This document shows positions 23,041-33,200 of a DNA stretch of 64,000 nucleotides, one piece after another. The notes beneath the pieces were generated by a model, which searched no databases, was not told where the DNA came from, and saw only the letters and a program-made list of their open reading frames with translations. Source of the stretch: Gonapodya prolifera JEL478 (Eukaryota > Monoblepharomycota > Monoblepharidomycetes > Monoblepharidales > Gonapodyaceae); the NCBI GenBank assembly GCA_001574975.1, contig KQ965867.1, positions 1 through 64,000 of the forward strand, written 5' to 3'. The position numbers and the translations under genes are program-made. The first letter of the stretch is position 1. Every line of letters starts with the position of its first letter.

Positions 23041-23083
23041 CTCGATGTGGTGTGCACTGATTCAGTGCACCCACCACAGATCA
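23041..23083. repeat. Hairpin repeat copy 5
   Basis: Reads ctcgatgtggtgtgcactga, then ttcagtgcacccaccacag. Here the arms pair especially well (TGTGGTGTGCACTGA against TCAGTGCACCCACCACA). It is followed by ggttgaggcttgtacaagtg, matching the block after copies 2 and 4. Confidence 0.7.
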
Positions 23084-23452
23084 CTGGCGTCGTGCGGTTG
23101 AGGCTTGTACAAGTGCCGACAAAGGCACCCCGATAGTTACAGTGGACGTGATTAGACGTGTCCAGGCGGTTCGGGCACCTGGCCGCCCGCGCTGTGGGTA
23201 AAACTTCAGGAAGTGGCCAGTGATGGCGGTTGGGAGAAGTACACACATGTCAATTTCGAAGCATCGCAAGCCGAATCTTTGCATCTCCCGATTTGGGATC
23301 ATGTGCGAGAATCGGATTGGGATACATGCACCCTGCCGCGCGCGTGATTGGATACACGCGGTGCTGCGGCCGTGTCTCCCCGTTCGGTCATCCTTTGATT
23401 CTGCCGCCCTTCCTTCCCCGTACCGAATCCCACGCCGGCAGAGACCAGAGAA

Positions 23453-25129
23453 ATGTCCTGGATTGACACTGCGGCGGGCGTGGCCGAGGCCCACGGGTAC
23501 GTCCCGCGCACCACGAGAGTCATGTGGAACATCCCGCTGTTCGTGCTGGCGCTGGTCGGGGACTCGCTGGTGTTGGCTTTTTACGCGATCGCGTACGGGT
23601 GAGTTGAGAATGGCGCTCGGCTCCGGCAATCGCGCAGAAAACGACGATTCCCCTTTTGGAATGCCGAAGATCACGACTCCCCGTGCTCAAACACCCGCTG
23701 CACAAGGCAATCATCATGATGTTCGCGGCGAATCTCGTCGGGTCCGTTTTTTACTTTTGGGTCCCGTTCGCCCCGCCGGGGACTCCCGAGTGCCAGTGAG
23801 TCACCTCGTCGGCCAACTCCATCCGAACAAATCAAACCTGGCGCCTCCCCGAACCAACCAACCCCGACCTCCCCACCAACAACCCTCCCTTACAGAGCCA
23901 CCGTCACAGGCACGGTCGCATTCCTCGCCGGGGAATACTCGTCCTCGGCATCCATCTGCTGGCTGCTGTTCTACTCGCTCGTCCTCCACGGCCAACGCTC
24001 GAAATGGGTCGACGCGATGACGTTGGCGTTTCCGGTGGGGTCGGTTGTCATGTTTGGGTTGACTACGATAAATGGGTGAGTCCAGCGGGCCGAGCGAAGC
24101 ACGTTCGCCGGAGGCGAATGCACCGTGAATCGGACTACTCTCACGGAGGGAATTCATCCACCGGAGTCGCATATCTTACTTGGAGTAATATTCGTTCATT
24201 CCTTCATTCGTTCCCTGATCCCCATCCACTCGACTCACACTGCACCTACCCACACCCGCCCGGACACCACGCACCCCTCTAGCGCCAGCACACTCGACCG
24301 CGACGGCGCATGCTGGTTCTCATCCATGTTCGACTGGCGGGCCATCTTCACCTACGTCTCGCTCCTCCTGTTCGGGCTCACCACGTCCGTCATGGTCGGG
24401 TGCATCATCTGGTCCCTGCGGGTCAATCGCGCGTCCCTGCAGATCGCGAACAATAAGCTCCGCGTGCCCGCGGGCGGGATGCTTAGTAGTGAGGGCAGGA
24501 GTTTGCAGGAGGATAGTCAGGTGTTGAGTAAGAGGTTAGTCTGGGTGAGTTGATTGAGACGGAAGTGTTGTGGGACGAGCGTGTTGTGACCTGACCAGCT
24601 GCACGGCACCTTCAACAATAGTACCCCCTCACGATCATCGTCTTTGCTGGGATGGGGATTTTCATCAGTATTGTGGGTGGAAGGGTTGGGCAAGTGATTG
24701 GCGGTGAGTACTTGTTGATTCGGATCGCCGGCAGGTTCAACACCCCTGGACCCGCAAAATTTCTTATTCCCTTGCACGCTCTCCCCGACTTGCCAAACCT
24801 CAACTCCTGCCCCATGTCAACGTCTTTCTTCAACCACCGGACCACGCCCTCCAGAACAAATGCTCATGGCCTGCGGCTTCATCAACGCCTCGGCCTTCTT
24901 CCTCTTCGACCCCACCGCGGGCAAGATCGCCGCCGACCTCGTGCTCTTCGTGGACGCCACCGAGCGGTCCGTCCGGTCCGCCAACGAGATCGGCCGCACA
25001 CCGCCGCCCGCCTACATGACGGATGTAAGAGAGAGCGAGAGGAGTAAGTGGCATGTCAAGGTCCCTTGGGCGTTTTATGTCGCCAGGGGGGTGAGAGGGG
25101 TGTTGCGGTTGGTTGCGACGAAGCGGTGA
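23453..25129 (+). CDS. Seven-helix membrane protein, GPCR-like
   Basis: Predicted plasma-membrane receptor. Six exons joined by GT-AG introns give about 340 residues with seven hydrophobic segments: IPLFVLALVGDSLVLAFYAI; AIIMMFAANLVGSVFYFWV; TGTVAFLAGEYSSSASICWL; MTLAFPVGSVVMFGLTTI; then CWFSSMFDWRAIFTYVSLLL running on to VMVGCIIWSLRV; LTIIVFAGMGIFISIVGGRV; and LMACGFINASAFFLF. A Cys-Trp before helix 5 and a basic third loop (WSLRVNRASLQIANNKLR) resemble cAMP-receptor/Git3-type fungal GPCRs, but the match is by topology, not by a diagnostic motif. No ligand can be named. The intron at 24076-24282 is longer than the others and contains a piece resembling the GC-rich intronic repeat found elsewhere in the window. 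Confidence 0.7.
24076..24282 (+). repeat. Intron with a possible remnant of the GC-rich intronic repeat
   Basis: A 207-base intron. Just inside its donor it reads gggccgagcgaagcacgttcg and then ccggaggcgaatgcacc, matching the core motif (CCGGAGGCGAAT) of the long introns at 30758, 31535, 43323 and 45744. Only ~50 bases match, so this may be an old or truncated copy. Confidence 0.45.
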
Positions 25130-25179
25130 CGCCGGGGTGAGGGTCAAAGATGGCGGTGGGACGTTCGTTCGTGAAAAGT

Positions 25180-25217
25180 AAATATCTGAATATGTGCCAC
25201 GCAGTAAATATCGCAAG
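25180..25217 (+). repeat. 38-bp direct repeat, copy 1
   Basis: Reads aaatatctgaatatgtgcca then cgcagtaaatatcgcaag. It is 33/38 identical to 27060-27097 and all five differences are transitions. It lies about 90-110 bases upstream of the likely start of the F-box gene. Confidence 0.75.
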
Positions 25218-25303
25218 TTTTCATGCCTCAGCGCAGAAATGCAACGAGCTGTATATGGACGTATGGATTGCATGCTTCGACCGAAGCTCAAGCTACTTCA
25301 ACG

Positions 25304-26797
25304 ATGCCCGTCCACCACGGAACGACGATGTCCACGTACACCACGGCACAGGACGAACCTCTCCCGCAACCGGTGACTTCTCCCAACTCGGAAAGCGGGG
25401 ACAACGTTCATCCGGGAAACTCTCCAGGCGGCTCCACGAAGGCCTCCACCGATCATGTCACACCACACGAACCCGAACCTTTCTCGACCGAGCTCATTCT
25501 CGCGATTCTCAGGAACCTCGACGTCCCATCGTTGTACCGGCTTCGGAGAGCCTCGAGGCGGTGGAAGGTCGTTGCCGAACGAGCCGTATTTCTGAGAATC
25601 AAGGCGAAGAAGAATCATGCCACGCTTTATTTCGACGGGGTGAGACAGTGGCGGATGCGTGCAATGTTTTATGGACCGGCGACCAATATATGGGCTTGAA
25701 CAACAGGCATGCACGACCCATTTGTACCTGTACGTGACCTTGTTCATACCCGAGGACGGCGACATCATATTCCAGCCTCCAGTTTTTCCGCCTCCGCCTC
25801 CGTTTCCACGTCCTCAGGCTGCAAATGAAATCCCCAGGCCTTCTTTCTACCCTATCCCTCCGAATCAGAATTATTGGACGATAAATCGATCACTTGTTGA
25901 GACAGGCATTAAGACGGATACGAACGCAACCATAATGGTGCAGGTCCACGATAAACTGCGGATGCCGGCTGTGAGAGTCCAGTGAGTGTGTGGTCAAAAT
26001 CAAAGTGGAAGTCATTTCGACTTTCAGTGATCCGTGCGCGGAAAACCAAACACTCCTGCCTGAACCCTAACTCTTCCCTTCCCCCAATCCAATATAATCT
26101 AACCAGGTTCTCCGCCTGGACACGCCCGCCAATTCCCTCCGCGACCTTCCCCTACGCCAAGCGTCACCTTCTCCCAGTCCCGACCCCTGAACGAATCTAT
26201 CACGTCCGCGCTGGACTCCTGGCCCAAGACGCTGCTGAAAAGTATCCCGACGCGGCCCCACCCGCCAACGGCCTTAATGTCGGAATGCGGTGGTGTGGGG
26301 ACGAAGATATGGTGGTGTCTTACGAAGTGCTCCCACACGAACCGCCAAACCTCGCGTTGGGTGAATGGTTCGACCCGATGCGTACAGAAGCAGTCCGTAT
26401 CCACTCTCTCCGGGTGTCCCTGTCTTGGATCGCGTCTGGGATGACTTTGACGTCTGACGCGGCTCCCGGCACCTCCGGATACTCGTCGTCCCCACCATCA
26501 CAAACTGAGACGCGCACATCTGTTCGCACCATTCCCGTATGCCAGACCCGGCGCGAGGCTCTCCGGACAGCAGTGAAAGCCGCCCGAGTCGATTACAGGA
26601 TCCATTTTGACGCAGCCTGGCTAGACTCGCCACGTATTGAGGAGGATGAAGGCGAAAACGGAGTTCTATGGGATCCCACAGATCCTCGCGTGCTTCGATA
26701 CCTCGCCTGCTCCTCCGATGATGAGGCGGCCATCCTGCTCCCAGTTCTTGCAACCAAACTCGCGAGCTGGACTCCGGAGATGAAACTGCAGAAATAG
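25304..26797 (+). CDS. F-box protein
   Basis: Probable substrate-recruiting subunit of an SCF ubiquitin ligase. Two introns (25640-25706 and 25982-26106) join cleanly: YFDG|ACTTHLYLYVTLF and RMPAVRVQ|FSAWTRPPI. This gives about 430 residues. A Thr/Ser/Pro-rich leader is followed by the F-box, FSTELILAILRNLDVPSLYR with LRRASRRWKVVAERAVFLRI. The remaining part has no recognised repeat; it contains PPVFPPPPPFPRPQ, PTPERIYHVRAG and an acidic segment (SPRIEEDEGENGVLW). Starts are possible at 25223, 25304 and 25328; 25304 or 25328 place the 38-bp repeat in the promoter at the same distance as in the neighbour gene. Appears intact. Confidence 0.75.
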
Positions 26798-27059
26798 CTT
26801 CGCCTTTTGGGGTGGGGTTGGAGAGATTGGACAGTTTGCGTTTGGTGTTTGAACTTTGAAAGGAGGTTTCACGTGTCGGGTTTGGGCTGGCGCGGGGCTT
26901 ACTTGGTGGGACGTTCGGGAGCGAGACTGGACATTGGGTACACAGACGCGGTACACTTCCTGGAGCGGGTCAGGGGTTTTGATATTCGGGTTGTCGGCGA
27001 AGAGGCGGTGAGGGTGAAGCACAGTGAAAGGAAGGCGATGCTGGGCTATGCTGATCCTG

Positions 27060-27097
27060 AAATATTTGAATATGTGCCGTGTAGTAAATATTGCAAG
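27060..27097 (+). repeat. 38-bp direct repeat, copy 2
   Basis: Reads aaatatttgaatatgtgccg then tgtagtaaatattgcaag, the partner of 25180-25217. It ends 101 bases before the ATG of the ankyrin/SH3 gene. Confidence 0.75.
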
Positions 27098-27198
27098 CAC
27101 TCGTTCTATCCTCATACAAAACAACGGGATTGCAGCCTCCGCCTTGTTGGCCACGGTCGACCAGCTTCCACTCTTCCTCCACCCCCGAAAACCACTCC

Positions 27199-28790
27199 AT
27201 GCAAGCGCATCTCAACTCCCTCCTTATCGAAAACGTCGAAGCCGGGCGCGCGGCCGACGTGAAGCAATTGATCGCCGGTGGAACCGTGAGCACCGATATA
27301 CGAAAAAAAGTCACACTCCGTGTCAAGGTCGACAACGGCCATGGCGGATTCGAGTGGAAGGAAGGCACCGTGGCGTGCGAGAGCGTGCTGGCGCTGGCGA
27401 TCTTGCACGGAAAGGTGGATGTTGTGAGGGTGCTGTTGGAGCATGGCGCGGCTGTTGACGGGGATGTTGGGTGGAGGATCAACAACTGGTTCGTCAGCGA
27501 GAACACCCATTGGACGATGGATGCGTGGCAGCAGCTGCGATGGGACTTGACATACACGTTCCCGAGCGTGCTGTGTTTGGCGATCGGGTGTGGGGGGAAA
27601 GTGACAGATTGGGACGGCGACACGCGTGCTGTGCCGGACAGTGACGGAAAACTGTTCGTCAGCTTGAAGGGCGGCGCAGTGACGCTCAATCACCCGAGCA
27701 AGGCGGAGGACGTCCGTGTTCATTATATGCTGAAACCGAACGTGGACATCGTGAGGCTCCTCCTCGCATACGGCGCTCGCGTCACAGAGACGGAACTCGA
27801 GGCTGCGCGCAAGAAAACGAATCTAGGCTTTGCGAGAATTCTCGAGTCACATCTGCGAGATCCAATCTCTCGGCCGACACCTTCCGCGGGTGCATCACCG
27901 CTCGAGCTCGCCAATGCTGCACATGCCGTCGAAGTGCGGGGACTTACTGCACGTGTTGCAGCTGCGGAAAGTCGCGCGACGGCTGCGGAGGAGAAAGCGA
28001 GGGTCTCAGCCAGGTACGTAGCCTCTCGCATGCGACGTCAGGGTGACCCAAGGAAACATCTCAACTTTTGCATCACAAGGAAACTATCAGATGTTGAGGG
28101 GAACACTGCAGCGTTACAGGCCCGCATCACTGAGCTGGACCACGAAATGTTTACCCTTCACAACCGAACCTCGACCGTCCTGCAGGACAACACAAATCTT
28201 CGCCAGGAAGTTATTACGCTACGGCAAGAACTCTCGACACTACACGCCCGTAACGCTACCCTTCTTGCTGAGAACACTGCTCTGCGATCCCATGGTGCCG
28301 CACAACAAGCGCCCCAACCAATGCGTCCGCCAACAAGCGTCCATCGGATAATGTTTGCCATCGCAGAGTACAGACCCCAAGACGCGGACGAGATCGGTTT
28401 TGGGGCTGGAGACCGCATCTTTGTCAATCTTTCGTTTAACGATGGATGGGGATCTGTGAGTTTTTTCATGGTCCTATGATCACTTCGGTTGCATCATAAC
28501 TGACACTGATACGAATCGAGGGATATCACACTGCCACGCAAGCGTCAGGCTACTTTCCCCTTTCCCACGTCTTACCCGACCCACCCACGTCATTCCCCCT
28601 GGGATCCAGCACTCAAGCACTCGGCACAGGACCACGCTTAGACTCACTCGCCCAGCCTATCCCTCTTCCTCAGCAGGCACCAACAGCACCAGCAAGAGCA
28701 TCCCCCGTATCTCAATTTGTGACCGACGTCGCTGGACCGCCGTCAACGGAGAGCCGGAGAGGGAAGGATTGGTGGAAGTTTGGGAAGTAG
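27199..28790 (+). CDS. Ankyrin-repeat, coiled-coil and SH3 domain protein
   Basis: Predicted scaffold protein of about 480 residues. The N-terminal half has degenerate ankyrin repeats (VLALAILHGKVDVVRVLLEH, then VDIVRLLLAYGARVTETELE). The middle is a coiled coil rich in Ala/Glu/Leu (RVAAAESRATAAEEKARVSA, then TNLRQEVITLRQELSTLHAR). The C-terminus has an SH3 domain: RIMFAIAEYRPQDADEIGFG, AGDRIFVNLSFNDGWGSGYH, and across an intron ASGYFPLSHVLPD, with the ALYDY-, DGW- and GYFP-equivalents in place. It ends WWKFGK. Intron 1 lies in the coiled coil (SAR|KLSDVEG); intron 2 splits the SH3 (GWGS|GYHTAT). An in-frame ATG at 27091 would add 36 residues. Such a protein would join partners at membranes or cytoskeleton, but no specific ortholog is recognised. 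Confidence 0.8.
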
Positions 28791-30241
28791 GGTGACGTTG
28801 AAGCTGCAGGGAGGCGTGTGATTGATTGGATACCCACGGTCGCGGGGTGAAGGTGAAGGTGTCTTGAAGAACGGCAGACGTGGGTGCAACGACTGGTGCC
28901 CAGCCCACCTCTTCAATGCACTCCAGCCAGGTACATAAACTGAATAAACGCTTGAGCAACTCCAGCTTGGACCACTACCGAAGGGAATATCGCTATTGGT
29001 GTTATTTCGTTGTCACCGCCACAGGGTCTCTGCGTTGGCGAAGTTGCAGATTTCTTGGATAGAGAAAGCGTCGGAGAACGATGGTTTGGGCACGATATCC
29101 AGTGTTGGATCATGTCGTTTGGTTGCCAACCCCAGCTGTTCAGCCTCGTTCCTTGATGCCATTGCCTCCGGAGCTGTTTATTTATTTTCAGAGCATTTGT
29201 TTCACCATCAATTTTTACATTAAGTCGTATCCCCATTATCATAAGATCTTGCCACGTTCCTTCCTCTTGCGTTCAGGGTGATGAACGCATCCCTTTTTTG
29301 GCCCTGCCAGAGCATCGGAGCGCGCCTGCTGATGCAGCTGGGCAAAGCGGTGCAACAATAGGTACCGCACAAGATGCCAGTACCTGCGCGTGCATTCGTG
29401 ACCCACGGGATGAAGATGCGGAGCAGTGAGCAGTGAGCAGGGTGATCGTGCACGATAAGGCACAGAACGCATGCGGGTGAAATAGACGCAATCAATCCGG
29501 CAGAAACCCGCCGCAGCAATCCCCCAACTCGACCACCATCGCGAGTCGGGACTCATCTGTAGCGAATCGGGACGCGATCGTTGCGGCGCTCGTGCTTGCT
29601 TCGCTCTTGCGACACAATTGCAACACCAGCAAGGAAGTGGGGATGGAGGAAAGCGTTGACTCGCGCGTGTGTGCACAGACTCGGAATGGAATGCGACGAG
29701 TGTTTTCGCAACCTGGTTCGGAGAAAATGGCGGAGTTGCGAGCGCTGCTTTTGTCTGGCGCAGGTGCCGGAGTGCCCCAGCCCCTGGCCGCCGTTCCGGT
29801 GGGGTCACAATTCGATGTTCATTTTGGCCATGTGGGTGTTGTTGATGGTGTTGAGGTGTGTCATTCGACGGACTGTCATGTTGACCCACGAATTTTGTCC
29901 GTGGGTTTCGCACGACATTGCCCACGAAGGAGTTTCAAAAAACGGACCGTCTGGACCTTTCAGAGGTTTAATCCTGTGATTGTGATGCTTCCTCGTATTG
30001 TAGTACTTGTAACGTACCCCATTTGTACATACTCAAATTCGTACTACGAGCACACTTCGCCTTCTTTTGCACAACAAAGCTCCCACGAAGGAGCGCGCTG
30101 CCGAGTCAGTCTAGGCTTGGTGACATTTCTGTAATTCCAGACTTCTTCATGTACTTCATTACTCTACAGCACAAACTGGAAGAGTGAAACCCCGTGCACG
30201 GTCCCTCTGCGTCCTTGCTTCGGTCACCGCCCTCACCCCCC
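28791..30241. other. No gene recognised
   Basis: Several frames are open, the longest on the minus strand at 29239-29925 and a plus frame with a Cys-rich stretch near 29,690-29,760 (MECDECFRNLVRRKWRSCER). None extends into a recognisable domain. The Cys-rich piece could be the tail of a lost F-box-type gene, but the evidence is thin. Confidence 0.5.
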
Positions 30242-33200
30242 ATGATCAGCACCAAATCGCGACTCGCCGCGTCCTTCGCGCAGTCCACGTCCACGGCTAC
30301 GTTGTCCGCTGCGATCCCTGCGTCGGTCCCTGCCGTTCCCGCGATCGATCCCTCTCCCGCTGTCGTGGAGCAGAAGAGCACAGATGCGACCGGCAACGTG
30401 CAGCACCCCACGCAGCAGACGTCTCCGCCACAGAATGTCGCGCGTCCTGCGTCGGGAAAGTCGCCTCCAAAGCAAAGAATATCGCGACCGCAGAGTCCTG
30501 CACTCAACTCCTCCAACTCCTCCACACGCGCACCGCTCTCCCTCGCCACCCGCACCAAACACTTGCAAATCCCCGCAAAACCCGCGTCGCTCGCCGCACC
30601 CGCGCAACTCCTCGGTGAACTGCCAGAAGAGGTCAAGGAACTGGACACAGACGCGACCGCGTGCAGATACTGCGGCGTGTCGTACCTGCTGCTGCACGAG
30701 GTCGAGAGAATGAAAAAGTATGTCGTGGCGGTTGAGGATAAGCTTGTTGGGTTGGAGGTAAGTCTGGCGGTGGGGGGGTCGCGCGACGGTCCGATCGGAG
30801 CGAGCGGAGCGAAGACCCCGAGGCCTAAGCGCGCAGCGCTGACCGAGGCTGTCGGCCGGAGGCGAGCACATCGCTGAGCGGAATGTTCCTCGCGGAGCAA
30901 ACCCGAGACCTAGGCGCCCAGCGCTGACCGAGGCCCGAGCGAAGCCAAACTGTCCGCTGGAGGCGAAATTGCCCCGCGGAGCGGAATACTCTCGCGCCAG
31001 ACAAGACGGAGGCGAGACACATGGTTTCGCCAATCTTTGAAGGGCACGCGTTCGACCGACGTGGACGACCAAAGACTGACAGTATCGTACCCACAGCACT
31101 ACGCCGAGGAACGTCCCGCCGTCTTGGCCCGCCTCGCCGAGCTCGAACGCCTTGTCTCGTCCAAGACCGCCGAAATACACAAAACGAAACGCGACAATGA
31201 AGCGGTCCGGGTCGACTTGGCGCGCGCCAGGGAACGTGAGATGTTCCAGATCAGGGAGAGGGAGGGGATGCAGCAGCAGATTGACGGGCTGGTGGAAGAA
31301 ACAGTACGTGAAGTTCCTCAGTACGGATGGACTTTGCACCTCAAGTTACCCACGTACCGTATGACCTTGCCCCTCGCAGTCTACTCTCCAATCACGCCTC
31401 ACACTCGCCGACTCCGCCAACTCCTCTTACAAACTCCAACTTTCCCAACTCCGATCCGCCGCATCTCATGCAATCGAGGGATTGCGCGCGGACAGGGAGG
31501 TCTTGGAACGCGAGCGGGGCGAAATCAGCCAAGCGTGAGTCTGAGTCTCCCATCTGGGCGGCGGGGGTGGGGGGGGGGTTTTGGCGAGCGACGGAGCGAG
31601 CAGGCCGGAGTTTCGAGACGCGATAGCACTGACCGAGGCTGTCCGCCCGAGGCGAATTACCTGCCGCGAAGAGGCTATTAGGCGCGCGAGAAGTGAGACT
31701 CCCATAAAGAAAACTTTGCTATGGAGTCGACGCCGGCACGTGGTTTTTTCATTTGTTACTGCACATGCCCAATCTTGAATCTTCGCACACTCACCCCCGG
31801 AACCCCACACCCACCAACCCCCTCCCTCCACCCCACAAGCCTCGCCGCATTCCCCACACACCTCCCCGCCCTCCGCACCGCGCTCCTTTCATCCCTCCAA
31901 ACCGCCATCGCCACGGCCCGCCAGCACGCCGAATCCGCCATCCGGACCGAACTCGAACAATCTTACGCGGCTAAACTTTCCGAAGCCGTGCGTGGTGCCC
32001 GTGAGGAGGCGCGGACCGAGGGGCGGGAGGAAGCGAAAGGGGAGTTTTTGACCGCCCAGAAACACCACCTAGCCACCTCCGAAGCCGCCCACGCCGCGTG
32101 GGCCCAGGACCGTGCCGAGCTCGAGGCGCGCTTGGGAGCAGTGGAGAGCGAGTGGGATGCGTTGGCGGTTCGAGTGGAGGCCGCGAGTAAGGAGAGGGAC
32201 GAGGCGGTGCGGGAACGGGACTCTGAGCGCGAACGGTGTGAGATGGCTTTCCAGGAGTGCGAAGAGAGGGAGAGGCGGAGGTGGGTTTGGGGGTGAGGCT
32301 CCCTGTATTACGGATTCGGTCTCACACGTGCTTCGTGGATCGGAAAAGTCAGGACCTTGCATCCTCCGTCGACTCCCGCATCGCCGAAGCCGACGAGCGT
32401 GCGCGTACGGCCGAGACTGAAGCTCGCGGTGTGAAGCGGAAAGCTGAGGATGCCGAGAGTGAGTCGTGGTTTTCCTCTCGCCGCATGTCAAAAATGAAGC
32501 GATATGACACACTGCGCCGTGGCTGGTGTAGAGTACAAGACCATGTGCACTGAATTGGAGTCGGTTCTCAGAGCCATGAAGCGGGAGTTGCTGGTACGTA
32601 CCATTCTCAGCCCCCTTCCCCCCCCCCCGTCCTACGGGCACTCACCACCCTCACTCACCCCGCGGCGCCCACAAAGACCCAATCATCCGACCACGCCTCC
32701 GCGCTCTCCCGCGCCGAGTTTCGATGCACAGAACTTGCGCGACAAGTGGCCGAGAGGGAACGCAGGTGCGGCGAGATGGAGCGGAAGGTCGTTGAGGTGC
32801 AGGTGCGTCGTTTCGCTTAGTGGGTCGTTATGTGAGTTAGGTTGATGCTGTGTTGTCTGGGTGCAGGCGCAATTGGATGCAGTGCAGGTGAGGCAGAGGG
32901 ACGCAGAGAGGGAGGCGGGTGTGATGCGGGAGCGTCAGAAGCAAGTCCTGGCGAGTAAAGATGTATGTACTTTCTCGATCTTTCCCCTCGCCTCGCCCGT
33001 AGCTCAATGCCTCTCCACACGTCCCCAGATGGAAATCCACCGCCTCACGACCTTCATCACCCGTGACCTCGAACGCGACCTGCACGCGCGCTCTGCCGAA
33101 CTCGCGACCATGGCCGCAATGCACCAAAAACGGTCGGGTGATATGCAGGAAAGGGTGGAGGATATCGTGAAGGAGGCGAGGAGGGAGGAAAGGGATAGGT

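Larger units (their letters stand above)
20865..23452. other. Gene-poor, repeat-bearing region
   Basis: No convincing gene. Minus-strand frames at 21774-22285 and 22297-22410 have coding-like composition in places (for example LKRVSELRKNDTFKVFLVEE) but no recognised domain. The region holds five short hairpin repeats and a pyrimidine tract, listed separately. The last ~200 bases are the likely leader of the receptor-like gene at 23453. Confidence 0.55.

Noticed and set aside
21248-23083. CRISPR array
   Set aside because: Repeats are imperfect, irregularly spaced (130-1,270 bases) and the host is eukaryotic.
29239-29925. 228-codon minus-strand frame as a gene
   Set aside because: No domain, composition like random GC-rich sequence, and no consistent relation to flanking genes.
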